A stretch of DNA of 64,000 nucleotides from Catellatospora tritici (GTDB lineage: Bacteria; Actinomycetota; Actinomycetes; Mycobacteriales; Micromonosporaceae): the NCBI RefSeq assembly GCF_019083965.1, contig NZ_JAHRCY010000002.1, forward strand, positions 372,001 to 436,000, given 5' to 3'. This document shows, piece after piece, positions 1-8,626 of the stretch. The position numbers and the translations under genes were made by a program. How positions within the stretch are numbered: the first letter of the stretch is position 1; each line of letters opens with the position of its first letter. The notes beneath the pieces were generated by a model, which ran no database searches, was not told the origin of the DNA, and saw only the letters and a program-made list of their open reading frames with translations.

Positions 1-1
1 G

Positions 2-886
2 TTGACCATCTTCACCTTCGGCGGCGCGATCGCGGTCGGGGCGGCCGCCGCCCTGGGCGGGCAGTCGCAGCCCGCGCGCATCCTCGGCTGGCTGGGCGGT
101 GCCGTGGCCGCCGAACTGTTCGTGCTCACGGTCAGCCTGGAGATCGGGGCGCGGCCCGAGTGGTCGGCGTTCGGCGTGCTGGCGGTCGGCGCCGTGCTGA
201 TCGTCGGCACCGCGCTGCACCCCCGCTTCCAGCGCCCGGAGGCGCTGCGCGAGGCCAGCGCGGTCGAGTGGGCCGGGTACGCCGCCGGAGCGATCGGTTT
301 GGCGCTGGCCTCGCGGTCCACCACCCACGCGGCGGCGCTGCTGGTCGGCTGGGGTGCGGTGCTCGGCATCGCGGCGACCCGGGCGCAGCGGCCGCAGCTG
401 GAGCGGCGCATCCTGTTCTGGGCGGCGGCGGCCAGCGAGATCGCCGCCTGGTGGCTGATCATGCGGACCGCGGCGGTGGCGCTGCCGGAGGCGTACACGC
501 TGCCGTTCGCGCTGCTCGCACTCGTCGTCGGCCTGCTGGAACTGCGTCAGCGTCCGCGACTGGGCAGCTGGGCCGCATACGGGCCCGCGCTGATCGCGGC
601 GTTCGGACCCACGGTGATCGTGGTGCTGGTGACCGACACCAACCCGATCCGCGAGGTCGGGCTGCTGGTGGCGGGCATTCTGACGCTGATCCTCGGCTCC
701 CAGCGGCGGCAGCAGGCGCCGGTGGCGATCGGCGCGGCGGTCACGGTGATCACCGCGCTGCACGCGCTGACGCTGGTGGGCTACACCTGGCTGGGTGTCC
801 TGATCGGCGGCATTGTGCTGATCATCCTGGGCGCCAACAACGAACGCCGCCGCCAGGCCACCGACCGCTACAACCAGATGCGCTGA
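2..886 (+). CDS. Polytopic membrane protein, C-terminal part (5' end outside window)
   Basis: The frame is open from the left edge, so the true start is probably upstream. The visible 294 residues consist almost entirely of hydrophobic helices (roughly ten membrane segments), with short Arg-rich loops and a basic C-terminal tail ending in RRRQATDRYNQMR. It resembles the C-terminal half of the large multi-helix membrane proteins of unknown function common in actinomycetes. No catalytic motif is visible. It converges with purE, leaving 66 bp between the two stops. Confidence 0.6.
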   Translation: MTIFTFGGAIAVGAAAALGGQSQPARILGWLGGAVAAELFVLTVSLEIGARPEWSAFGVLAVGAVLIVGTALHPRFQRPEALREASAVEWAGYAAGAIGLALASRSTTHAAALLVGWGAVLGIAATRAQRPQLERRILFWAAAASEIAAWWLIMRTAAVALPEAYTLPFALLALVVGLLELRQRPRLGSWAAYGPALIAAFGPTVIVVLVTDTNPIREVGLLVAGILTLILGSQRRQQAPVAIGAAVTVITALHALTLVGYTWLGVLIGGIVLIILGANNERRRQATDRYNQMR

Positions 887-952
887 CCGCACCGCCCGAG
901 GCCGCCTCATCGGGGTGCGCGGGGCCGCGCCCGAGCCGGCGGCCGTCCGACA

Positions 953-1453
953 TCAGAGGGTGGCGCGCAGGGCCTTGTCCTTCTCGGCGACCAGTTCCGT
1001 GAGCGAGTGGGCGTAGTCGGTGAGCTTGGCCCGCAGCGTGGCGTCGTGGATGCCGAGCATCCGCACCGCCAGCAGCCCGGCGTTGCGCGCCCCGGCTATC
1101 GACACCGTCGCGACCGGGATCCCGGCGGGCATCTGCACGATGGACAGCAGCGAGTCCATGCCGTCGAGGTACTTCAACGGCACCGGCACCCCGATCACCG
1201 GCAGCGGCGTGGCCGAGGCGACCATGCCGGGCAGGTGGGCCGCCCCACCCGCCCCCGCGATGATCACCTTGAGGCCGCGGTCGGCGGCGGCACCGGCGTA
1301 CTCGAGCATGAAGTGGGGCGTACGGTGCGCCGACACGACCCGCACCTCGAACTCGACGCCGAACTCGGTCAGCGCCTCGGCCGCGCCGCGCATCACCGGC
1401 CAGTCCGAGTCCGAGCCCATGATCACCGCGACCTGCGGAGCCGCCTCGGTCAT
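953..1453 (-). CDS. purE: N5-carboxyaminoimidazole ribonucleotide mutase PurE
   Basis: Class I PurE of 166 aa, the usual length. It converts N5-CAIR to CAIR in de novo purine synthesis in the cytoplasm. The signature [10 protein letters not shown] lies at residues 12-21, SAHRTP at about 41-46, and the glycine-rich [12 protein letters not shown] stretch follows; these form the nucleotide-binding and active site. Its start overlaps the purK stop by 4 bp (1450-1453), so the pair is translationally coupled, with PurK supplying its substrate. Confidence 0.96.
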   Translation of the reverse strand: MTEAAPQVAVIMGSDSDWPVMRGAAEALTEFGVEFEVRVVSAHRTPHFMLEYAGAAADRGLKVIIAGAGGAAHLPGMVASATPLPVIGVPVPLKYLDGMDSLLSIVQMPAGIPVATVSIAGARNAGLLAVRMLGIHDATLRAKLTDYAHSLTELVAEKDKALRATL

Positions 1454-2592
1454 CCCATCGCCTTTCCGTAGGTGAGCCAGTGCGCCGCGCGGGCCGCGCG
1501 GGCCCGGCAGTCGGCGAGGTCGGCGCCCAGCGCCGTGACGTGCCCGATCTTGCGGCCGGGCCGGGTCTGCTTGCCGTACAGGTGCACCTTGACGCCGGGT
1601 TCGGCAGCCATCAGGTGGTGCACCCGCTCGTCGACGCCGATGCCGCCCTCGGGGCCGCCGAGCACGTTGACCATGGCCACGGCCGGGGCGGCCAGCGACG
1701 TCTCGCCCATCGGATAGTCGAGCACGGCCCGCAGGTGCTGCTCGAACTGCGAGGTGCGGGCGCCTTCGATGGTCCAGTGGCCGGAGTTGTGCGGCCGCAT
1801 CGCCAGCTCGTTGATCACGAGCCCGTCCGGCGTCTCGAACAGCTCCACGGCGAGCATGCCGACCACGCCCAGCTCGTGGGCGATGCGGATGGCCAGCTGC
1901 TGCGCCTCCAGCGCCGCGTCGTCGGACAGGTCCGGCGCGGGCGCGAGCACCTCGACGCAGATGCCGTCGCGCTGCACCGTCTCGACGACCGGGTAGACCG
2001 CGACCTGGCCGTACGGCGAGCGGGCCACCTGGACGGCGAGTTCGCGACGCAGGGTCACCTTCTCCTCGACGATCAGGTCGGCACCGCTGGCGAGCAGGTC
2101 GCTGATCTCGGCCGGGTCGTCGACGACGAAGACGCCGCGCCCGTCGTAGCCGCCGCGGGCGGTCTTGACCACCGCGGGCAGCCCGAACTCGACCAGTTCG
2201 GCGGCGGTGCGCAGCGGCGCCCAGCGCGGCACGGGCGCGCCGAGCTCGCTCAACTTCTGCCGCATCGCGTGCTTGTCCTGGGCGTAGTGCAGCGCGTCGG
2301 CGCCGGGGAAGACCTTGTGGCCCTCGGCGGCCAGGGCGCGGATGTGCTCGCCGGGCACGTGTTCATGGTCGAACGTGACGACGTCGCACGCCTTGGCGAA
2401 GTCGCGTAGCGCCGCCAGGTCGGTGTGCCGCCCGAGCTGCACCTCGGCCGCGACGAGGGCGGCGGATTCGTCCGGGTCGGTGGCGAGCACCCGTAGGGAT
2501 TGACCGAGGGCGATCGCCGCCTGGTGGGTCATACGGGCGAGCTGGCCGCCGCCGATCATGCCGACGACAGGGAGTCCGGTGCGCGTGTCCAT
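1450..2592 (-). CDS. purK: 5-(carboxyamino)imidazole ribonucleotide synthase PurK
   Basis: ATP-grasp enzyme of 380 aa that carboxylates AIR with bicarbonate and ATP to N5-CAIR. The N-terminal [12 protein letters not shown] nucleotide-binding loop is at about residues 10-21, the ATP-grasp core around residues 105-280 ([16 protein letters not shown]), and [13 protein letters not shown] forms the metal/phosphate site. It is first in the purK-purE pair and overlaps purE by 4 bp. A TAGACT hexamer lies 8 nt upstream of the ATG, so the transcript may be leaderless. Confidence 0.96.
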   Translation of the reverse strand: MDTRTGLPVVGMIGGGQLARMTHQAAIALGQSLRVLATDPDESAALVAAEVQLGRHTDLAALRDFAKACDVVTFDHEHVPGEHIRALAAEGHKVFPGADALHYAQDKHAMRQKLSELGAPVPRWAPLRTAAELVEFGLPAVVKTARGGYDGRGVFVVDDPAEISDLLASGADLIVEEKVTLRRELAVQVARSPYGQVAVYPVVETVQRDGICVEVLAPAPDLSDDAALEAQQLAIRIAHELGVVGMLAVELFETPDGLVINELAMRPHNSGHWTIEGARTSQFEQHLRAVLDYPMGETSLAAPAVAMVNVLGGPEGGIGVDERVHHLMAAEPGVKVHLYGKQTRPGRKIGHVTALGADLADCRARAARAAHWLTYGKAMG

Positions 2593-2607
2593 CGCCGCGA
2601 AGTCTAG

Positions 2608-4800
2608 TCAGCGCCGCTTCGCCGCAGGCCGACCGCCCTTGCGGCCAGTGGACTGGGCCACCTGCCGCGGTTTGGCCAGCGCCAGCACCAGCGGGGTGCG
2701 GCGGTCGTCCTGACCGAACGGGTTGTCGGCGCACAGCGCGGACAGCAGGGCGGCGGGCGGTTCGCCGGGCCGCGACCAGCCGAGCAGCCGCATCCCGCCC
2801 GTGCCCACCCCGACTACGGCACAACCGGACAGGGCGGCGTACACGTCGGCGGGCAGCGCCTTGCGCAGGGCGGCGGCGATCTCCTCGGCGACCCGCTGCG
2901 GTTCGCGCGGCGGCGGCACCACGGCCAGGTGCGCCGGGGCGCAGGCGTGCTCGCGCGGCGGGCAGACCGAGCGGACCAGCGGCCCGACGATCTGGTCGGC
3001 CCAGGCGCGGTTGCCCAGCCGGGCGCAGAGCGCGGCGGCGCCGAGCCGGGCGGCGCCGCTGTGCTCCAGCGCCACCTGCACGGTCCACGGATCGACCCGG
3101 CCGGCGCCGGGTCCGGCCAGTCGGACCAGGGTGCGGGCGACCGGTCCGGGCCGGATGTCCCAGACCGGTCGGGCCAGTCCCTGCGCCACGGCGATCGGCT
3201 TGGCGGCGACGAGCAGGTGCCAGGGCTGGCGCAGGGCCTGGCGGGAGGGCTTGTCGGCGCCGTGGGCGAACTCGGCGACGTACCAGGCGATCTTTTCGGC
3301 GAGGCGGTCGCCCGCGACCATCGGCTCGGTGGTCAGCGCGTGACGCAGCCAGTCCTGCCCGTCGGCGGTCACGGCCGGGGCGGCGGCCGGTCGGTTCGGC
3401 GCGGGTCGGGCGGCGGGCACGGTGCCGACCGGGCGGCGGTACGGCCCGACGACGGTGTGCAGCCAGCGCTCCAGCACGTACCGCCGCCACAGCCGGTCGA
3501 CCTCGGCGCGGTCGGCCGCGGCCAGGTCCTGCATCGCGGTCAGGCCCGCCTGGTCGGTACTGCCGTGGTGCGGGTAGAGCAGCGCACTGATCAGCTCGGC
3601 CCGCAGCCGCAGCAGCACCTCGGGCAGCGGCGGCTCCAGGGGGCCGCTACCGGCGGCCAGCGCCGTGCGGGCCGAGGTGGACGGCAGGGTCCGTTCGGCC
3701 AGCGAGCGCAGTTCGGCGCGCAGCGCCTCGTCGGTGGTCTCCAGCTCGCGGTACGGGAAGCGCAGGGTCACGCCGTACCGGGCGGCGACGCGGTCGGACA
3801 GTCGGGGCAGGTGGTTGGCGGGCCCGCTCCAGCCGGTGCTGCACAGCAGCGCGTCGACCTCGCCGCCGGTGGCTCGCGCGACCGCCCAGCACAGGTATCC
3901 GGCCAGGTCCGGCGCGGGTTCGCCGACGTCGGCGAGGAAGGCGTCGATGTCGATCTCGTCGGCGAAGAACGGCAGCGCCCGGTGGCGCACGCTGCTGTCG
4001 ACCAGCGGCCCGAGCAGCGCCGCTGCGTACGCGGAGGAGTCGCTGGGCAGGCCCGGGAAGTTGACCGAGTAGACGGGCAGGCCACGGGCTTCGACGCGTT
4101 CGGCCAGCGCGGTGCCGAGCACGGCGGCGCCGGGCAGGCCGGGGCCGAGCAGCACCCCGACCCGATCCTCGCCGAGGGCTTCGAGCAGGGCGAGTCGGCC
4201 GGACGGGGCGGCGCCGCGGCCGCGTACCGGCGGATGGGCCCGCACCGACCAGCCGTCGGCCTGCCCGCGCCCGATCTCGACCACCTGGCCGGGCAGCACC
4301 CGGCGGACGCCGTCGAAGAAGGTGGCCGCGCCCTCGTCGCACGAGCCGACGGCCAGGAACCGCTGCACGGTCTCCGGGTCCGGTTCGGCGGGCACCCCGG
4401 CGGCCAGCAGCGCGGTCGGCTCGCTGGCGACGAGCACCGCGCTGCGGGTGCGGGCGTAGTAGAGCGGCGGCCCGTCGCCGTTGCGAACCAGCACCAGGCC
4501 GTCCGGGTCGGCCAGGACCAGCGTGTACGGCTGCCCGCCGGTGATCAGCCCGCTCGGCCCCCGCTCGGCGTACCGGGTGGTCAGGGTGCTCAGCTCGGCG
4601 ATGCCGTCGACGACGAGCACGGCGCCGCCGTCGAGGCGGTGCACGATCGGCAGCGCGGCCCGCACCAGCAGTCGCGCCGGCCCGGCCGTCCCTCGTGCCT
4701 CCTCTGAGCCGCGTGGGGCCAGCGCGCGCGACAGCGCGGTCAGCGTTTCGGTGGAGTTGCGATCGGAGCCGAAGCTCAGCAGGGCGGCGAGGCCGGCCAT
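2608..4800 (-). CDS. Asparagine synthetase-like / F420-0:gamma-glutamyl ligase-like fusion, apparently missing catalytic residues in the first half
   Basis: A 730-aa protein with two parts. Residues 1-190 resemble a class II glutamine amidotransferase, but the sequence starts MAGL where an active enzyme has MCG, so the nucleophilic Cys2 is Ala. Residues 205-450 resemble the asparagine synthetase ATP-pyrophosphatase domain, ending in a family-like LWRRYVLERWL. The SGGLDS loop, however, reads LGPGLPG (218-224), and the usual SGDGGDE reads STGWSGPAN (321-329). After a Pro/Ala linker (460-480), residues 495-715 resemble the bacterial CofE-like family: VAAKPIAVAQG, DIRPGPVARTL, DPWTVQVAL, DNPFGQDDRRTP. 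The tail is Lys/Arg-rich. The start is set by a ctgaggagat-type ribosome site just upstream. It follows the DUF255 gene by 77 bp. Family calls are from memory of motifs; function unknown. Confidence 0.75.
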   Translation of the reverse strand: MAGLAALLSFGSDRNSTETLTALSRALAPRGSEEARGTAGPARLLVRAALPIVHRLDGGAVLVVDGIAELSTLTTRYAERGPSGLITGGQPYTLVLADPDGLVLVRNGDGPPLYYARTRSAVLVASEPTALLAAGVPAEPDPETVQRFLAVGSCDEGAATFFDGVRRVLPGQVVEIGRGQADGWSVRAHPPVRGRGAAPSGRLALLEALGEDRVGVLLGPGLPGAAVLGTALAERVEARGLPVYSVNFPGLPSDSSAYAAALLGPLVDSSVRHRALPFFADEIDIDAFLADVGEPAPDLAGYLCWAVARATGGEVDALLCSTGWSGPANHLPRLSDRVAARYGVTLRFPYRELETTDEALRAELRSLAERTLPSTSARTALAAGSGPLEPPLPEVLLRLRAELISALLYPHHGSTDQAGLTAMQDLAAADRAEVDRLWRRYVLERWLHTVVGPYRRPVGTVPAARPAPNRPAAAPAVTADGQDWLRHALTTEPMVAGDRLAEKIAWYVAEFAHGADKPSRQALRQPWHLLVAAKPIAVAQGLARPVWDIRPGPVARTLVRLAGPGAGRVDPWTVQVALEHSGAARLGAAALCARLGNRAWADQIVGPLVRSVCPPREHACAPAHLAVVPPPREPQRVAEEIAAALRKALPADVYAALSGCAVVGVGTGGMRLLGWSRPGEPPAALLSALCADNPFGQDDRRTPLVLALAKPRQVAQSTGRKGGRPAAKRR

Positions 4801-4877
4801 GCGGTCATCTCCTCAGCGGGGGCTTTGGGGGGAGCCTCAGCCTAGCCAGGAATGTCCGTTTGACAGCTCATATAGTG

Positions 4878-6890
4878 CTATTGGTTGAGAATTGTCGTCA
4901 GTTCGACAGTCGTCGTCACCGGACGGTCACAGACGAACCCGCGGCACACGTACGCGGTCGACCTGCCATCGAGCATGGTGCGGCCCGACAGCAGCGGCAC
5001 CCCGGGCGCGTCGGGCGCCCCGGCCACCACGACCGCGCCGGGTGGCGCCTGCTCCAGCGCCGTGAGCAGCAGCGGGTCGCCGTCGGGATCGGTGGTGACG
5101 ATCGCGATCTCGTACGGCCCCGACAGCAGCACCTCCGCCGACGCGGCCGCGTACCCGGCGAAGCGGGCGTGCTGCGCCAGCACTGGCACCACCGTGCCCA
5201 GCGCCCGCTCGGCCATCTCCCGCCAACGCGGTTCCCCACTCAGCCCCGTGTACGCCAGCAGCGCCGCCACCAGCGACGACAGCCCCGACGGGGTGGCGTT
5301 GTCGGTCGGGTCGGCCGGGCGGACCACCAGCTTCTCCGCGTCGTCGGCGGTGTCGTGGAACCCGCCCTCCCCGTCGCGGAACCGCTGCGCCGCCGAATCC
5401 AGCAGCCCGCCCGCCAGCTCCAGCCAGCGCCCGTCACCGGTCACCTGGTGCAGCGCGCAGAACGCCTCGGCCACGCAGCCGTAGTCCTCCAGCACCCCGG
5501 CCGGTTCGCCCACGACCCCGTCGCGCGACACCCGCCGCAACTTGCCGTCGACCAGGTGCAGGCGGGCCAGCAGCTCCCCCGCCTCGACCGCGACCGCGCG
5601 AAAGTCCGTCTCCACCCGCTCGGCGTCGTCGCCGGTGTCCACGCAGCGGCGCCACAGCTCACACAGCGCGGTGATGGCCAGCCCGTTCCAGGCGGCGACC
5701 ACCTTGTCGTCGCGGGACGGCTGCGGCCGGGTCCGGCGAGCGGCCATCAGGCGCTCGCGCACCCGCTCCCAGCGTTCGCGGATCTCCGGGGCCACGTCGT
5801 CGATGTCGCGCTTGAGCTCCAGCACCGAGCTGCCGTGCTCGAACGTGCCCGCCTCGGTCACCCCGAACAGGTCCGCCGCGAACGCCGCATCCGGCGCCCC
5901 CAGCACCGCCTCCAGCTGCGCGGGCGTCCACGAGTAGGTGGTGCCCTCGACGCCCTCGGTGTCGGCGTCCAGCGCCGAGGCGAACGCCCCCTGCGTCGTC
6001 TGCAGCTCGTCGAGCATGAACGCGGCGGTGTCGAGGGCGACCCGGCGCGCCATCTCGTCGCCGGTCAGCCGCCAGATCTCGGTGTACGCCCGCAGCAGCA
6101 GCGCGTTGTCGTACAGCATCTTCTCGAAGTGCGGCACGGTCCACGTCGCGTCCACCGCGTACCGGTGGAATCCGCCGCCGAGCTGGTCGTGGATGCCGCC
6201 GCGCGCCATCGCCTCGCCGGTGTGCCGCGCCAGCTCCAGCGACTCCTCGTCGCCGGTGCGCCGGTGGTGCCGCAGCAGGAACAGCATGATCATGTGAGGT
6301 GGGAACTTCGGCGCCCCGCCGAACCCGCCGTGGGCGATGTCGTAGTCGCCGCGCAACTGCTCCACCGCGTGCGCCAGCAGCTCGTCGGTGATCTCGCCGG
6401 TGCCCGTGCCGGGCCGCTGGCTGATCGCCTCCACCACCAGGTCGCTCTGCTCCACGACCGCCTCGCGCTGGTCCCGCCACGCCTCGGCCACCCGGGTCAG
6501 CAGCAGCCCGAACTGCGCCTTCGGGTAGTAGGTGCCGCAGACGAACGGCTTGCCGTCCGGCGTCGCGAAGACCGTCATCGGCCAGCCCCCCTGGCGGGTC
6601 ATCGCCTGCGTCGCCGCCATGTACACCGCGTCGACGTCGGGCCGCTCCTCGCGGTCCACCTTGATCGCGACGAAGTTCGCGTTTACCAGGTCGCCGATCG
6701 CCTCGTCCTCGAACGACTCGTGCGCCATCACGTGACACCAGTGGCAGGCGGCGTAGCCGACCGAGATCAGCACCGGCACGTCGCGGCGCTTGGCCTCCTC
6801 GAACGCCTCGTCACACCACGGCCACCAGTGCACCGGGTTGTCGGCGTGCTGGAGCAGGTACGGCGAGGTCGCGCTCGCGAGCCGATTCAC
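4878..6890 (-). CDS. Thioredoxin-domain protein, DUF255/YyaL (SSP411) family
   Basis: A 670-aa protein matching the usual length of the bacterial YyaL/spermatogenesis-associated protein 20 family. The N-terminal thioredoxin-like domain (about 1-165) has the signature NPVHWWPW and a CHWC redox motif at Cys49-Cys52, followed by [11 protein letters not shown]. The rest is an alpha/alpha-barrel-like region resembling N-acylglucosamine epimerase folds ([27 protein letters not shown]). The biochemical role of the family is unsettled; a cytoplasmic redox or sugar-related function is inferred. Upstream is a 221-bp spacer with a perfect palindrome. Confidence 0.9.
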   Translation of the reverse strand: MNRLASATSPYLLQHADNPVHWWPWCDEAFEEAKRRDVPVLISVGYAACHWCHVMAHESFEDEAIGDLVNANFVAIKVDREERPDVDAVYMAATQAMTRQGGWPMTVFATPDGKPFVCGTYYPKAQFGLLLTRVAEAWRDQREAVVEQSDLVVEAISQRPGTGTGEITDELLAHAVEQLRGDYDIAHGGFGGAPKFPPHMIMLFLLRHHRRTGDEESLELARHTGEAMARGGIHDQLGGGFHRYAVDATWTVPHFEKMLYDNALLLRAYTEIWRLTGDEMARRVALDTAAFMLDELQTTQGAFASALDADTEGVEGTTYSWTPAQLEAVLGAPDAAFAADLFGVTEAGTFEHGSSVLELKRDIDDVAPEIRERWERVRERLMAARRTRPQPSRDDKVVAAWNGLAITALCELWRRCVDTGDDAERVETDFRAVAVEAGELLARLHLVDGKLRRVSRDGVVGEPAGVLEDYGCVAEAFCALHQVTGDGRWLELAGGLLDSAAQRFRDGEGGFHDTADDAEKLVVRPADPTDNATPSGLSSLVAALLAYTGLSGEPRWREMAERALGTVVPVLAQHARFAGYAAASAEVLLSGPYEIAIVTTDPDGDPLLLTALEQAPPGAVVVAGAPDAPGVPLLSGRTMLDGRSTAYVCRGFVCDRPVTTTVELTTILNQ

Positions 6891-7013
6891 CCGACCACTC
6901 TCTCACACAGTGATCTCGTTGGAGCTCGGTCAGCACACGCTCGCCACGACAGCGCCGGTCGGACGGTCGCCGCGTCCGCGGGCGGCCGACGACAGACGAC
7001 CGGCGTGCCCGCC

Positions 7014-7049
7014 ACCCGTGTGGGGTTGTGGCCACAACCCCACACGGGT
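7014..7049. repeat. Perfect 36-bp palindrome (probable terminator or operator)
   Basis: The arms acccgtgtggggttgtgg (7014-7031) and its exact complement (7032-7049) abut with no spacer. It lies 63 bp beyond the methyltransferase stop and about 120 bp upstream of the DUF255 gene, with both genes on the minus strand. A terminator stem for the methyltransferase is the simplest reading. The zero-length centre would also suit a dimeric DNA-binding protein. Confidence 0.7.
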
Positions 7050-7112
7050 ACTCGCGCACGTGAATACCCCGCCCGAGCCCCGGCCGCTGACCGCCGCGAG
7101 CCCGCAGGCGGC

Positions 7113-7847
7113 TCAGGCGAGGCGGGCGGCGCGGTGGACGCGGGTCAGGTGCGGCATCGGGAAGCGGCTGTGACCGCCGAGTTCGGACTCGACCAGCAGT
7201 TCGCGGACCGCGCCGACCAGCTCCGCCCGCTCGTGTTCGGTGCCCACCAGATACGGCGAGCGGGTGGTGGCCATGGCCACCAGATCGTCCGGCGTCATCC
7301 ACATGTCGTGCGGGAACTCCCCCGCCTCGACCGGCCCGAACAGCGGACCGAAGTCCGACAGCGGCCGTTCGCGCGCCGCCTCGCCGCCGCCGTCGATGAT
7401 CTCCACGTACCGCACCGTCCACGGGGTGCCCAGGTCCGCGTCGTTCCAGAACGCGGCGAGCACCCCGCCCGGCCGCAGCACCCGGGCGATCTCCGGGTGG
7501 GCGCGGTCCGGATCGAACCAGTGGTACGCCTGCCCGGCCACCACCGCGTCCACCGACCCGTCCGGCAGCGGGATCCGCTCCGCCGACCCGGCGTACGCCA
7601 TCACCCCGGGGCTGGCCTGGAGCAGGTGTTCGCGCATCAGGTCGTCGGGCTCGACCGCGATCACCTCGTGCCCGAGCCGGTGCAGCAGCCGGCTGAGGAT
7701 GCCCGTACCCGCGCCCAGGTCCACCACGCGGACCGGGCGCTCACCGAGCGCCCAGGTCACCGCCTCGGGCGCGTAGGACGGGCGGTAGCGGTCGTAGCGC
7801 TCGGCCGCGCTGCCGAAGGAACGGGCGTGCGAGATCGGGTCGGTCAC
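7113..7847 (-). CDS. Class I SAM-dependent methyltransferase
   Basis: A 244-aa protein of the UbiE/Methyltransf_11 type. The SAM-binding motif I VVDLGAGTGILSRLL is at about residues 39-53, an acidic motif (VIAVEPDDLM) follows, then GSAERIPLPDGSVDAV and a QAYHWFDP segment typical of this family. LRPGGVLAAFW is the post-motif. The substrate cannot be read from sequence. It is a monocistronic-looking minus-strand gene between pspA and the DUF255 gene. Confidence 0.88.
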   Translation of the reverse strand: MTDPISHARSFGSAAERYDRYRPSYAPEAVTWALGERPVRVVDLGAGTGILSRLLHRLGHEVIAVEPDDLMREHLLQASPGVMAYAGSAERIPLPDGSVDAVVAGQAYHWFDPDRAHPEIARVLRPGGVLAAFWNDADLGTPWTVRYVEIIDGGGEAARERPLSDFGPLFGPVEAGEFPHDMWMTPDDLVAMATTRSPYLVGTEHERAELVGAVRELLVESELGGHSRFPMPHLTRVHRAARLA

Positions 7848-7871
7848 GGGGTCACACCCTAACGACTCGGC

Positions 7872-8594
7872 TCAGCGCGAACCCGAGCCCGACTTCATCG
7901 CGGCCAGGCGCTGCTCCACCTCGGTGTCACGGGCACCGGCCGCCAGCTGCTCGAACTGTTTGTCGATGCTGGAGGCGGCCAACTCCTCGTGCCCCTTGAG
8001 CCGGGCCTCCTCGCGCCGCACCATCTCCTCGAACCGGCTGATCTCGCTGGTCGGGTCCAGCATGTCGATGTTGCCGACGGCGTCCTGCACCTTGCCCCGC
8101 GCCTCGGAGACCTTCGCCCGGCTGACCAGCTCGTCGCGCTTGCGGCGCAGCTCATCCAGCTTGACGCGCATCTGCGCCACGCCCTCTTTGAGCTGCTGGG
8201 TGACCTGCGTCTGCTCGGCGATGAGCGGCTGGTAGTTCTTCGCCTCGGCCTCGTACGCGATCTGCTTGCCGATGGCGATCCGCGCGAGGTCGTCGAACTT
8301 GTCCGCCTCGGCCGGGCTGCCCGCCGAGCGCATCTGGTCGGCCTTGGCGCTGGCCGCCTGGGCCTTCACCTGCCAGTCGGCGGCGGTCTTGGTCGCCTCC
8401 TGCGCGTCGGCCTCCATCAGCCGCAGGTTGCCGATGGTCGTGGCCACCGCGTTCTCGGCTTCGCCGATGTTGGCGGTGTAGTCGCGCACCATCTGGTCGA
8501 GCATCTGCCGCGGATCCTCGACCTGGTCGAGCATCGCGTGGATGTTGGCGCGGGCCATCGCGGTGATCCGTCCCAGGATCGATTGTGCCGCCAT
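7872..8594 (-). CDS. pspA: PspA/IM30 family envelope-stress protein
   Basis: A 240-aa, almost wholly helical protein. The N-terminal amphipathic segment (SILGRITAMARANIHAML) precedes the EDPRQMLDQMVRDY signature (about 27-40), followed by long coiled coils rich in Ala, Glu, Lys and Arg. Members bind the inner face of the membrane and assemble into ESCRT-III-like scaffolds under membrane stress. The next gene downstream encodes a membrane-anchored coiled-coil protein 32 bp away from its own end, suggesting one transcript for the two. Confidence 0.93.
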   Translation of the reverse strand: MAAQSILGRITAMARANIHAMLDQVEDPRQMLDQMVRDYTANIGEAENAVATTIGNLRLMEADAQEATKTAADWQVKAQAASAKADQMRSAGSPAEADKFDDLARIAIGKQIAYEAEAKNYQPLIAEQTQVTQQLKEGVAQMRVKLDELRRKRDELVSRAKVSEARGKVQDAVGNIDMLDPTSEISRFEEMVRREEARLKGHEELAASSIDKQFEQLAAGARDTEVEQRLAAMKSGSGSR

Positions 8595-8626
8595 CAGAGT
8601 TCCCTTCTCCCTGCGTTGGTACTTGC

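Noticed and set aside
4695..7862. Open plus-strand frame of 1055 codons
   Set aside because: It runs antisense through the DUF255 gene and its neighbours; composition is Arg/His/Gln-rich without motifs, as in antisense frames of high-GC genes.
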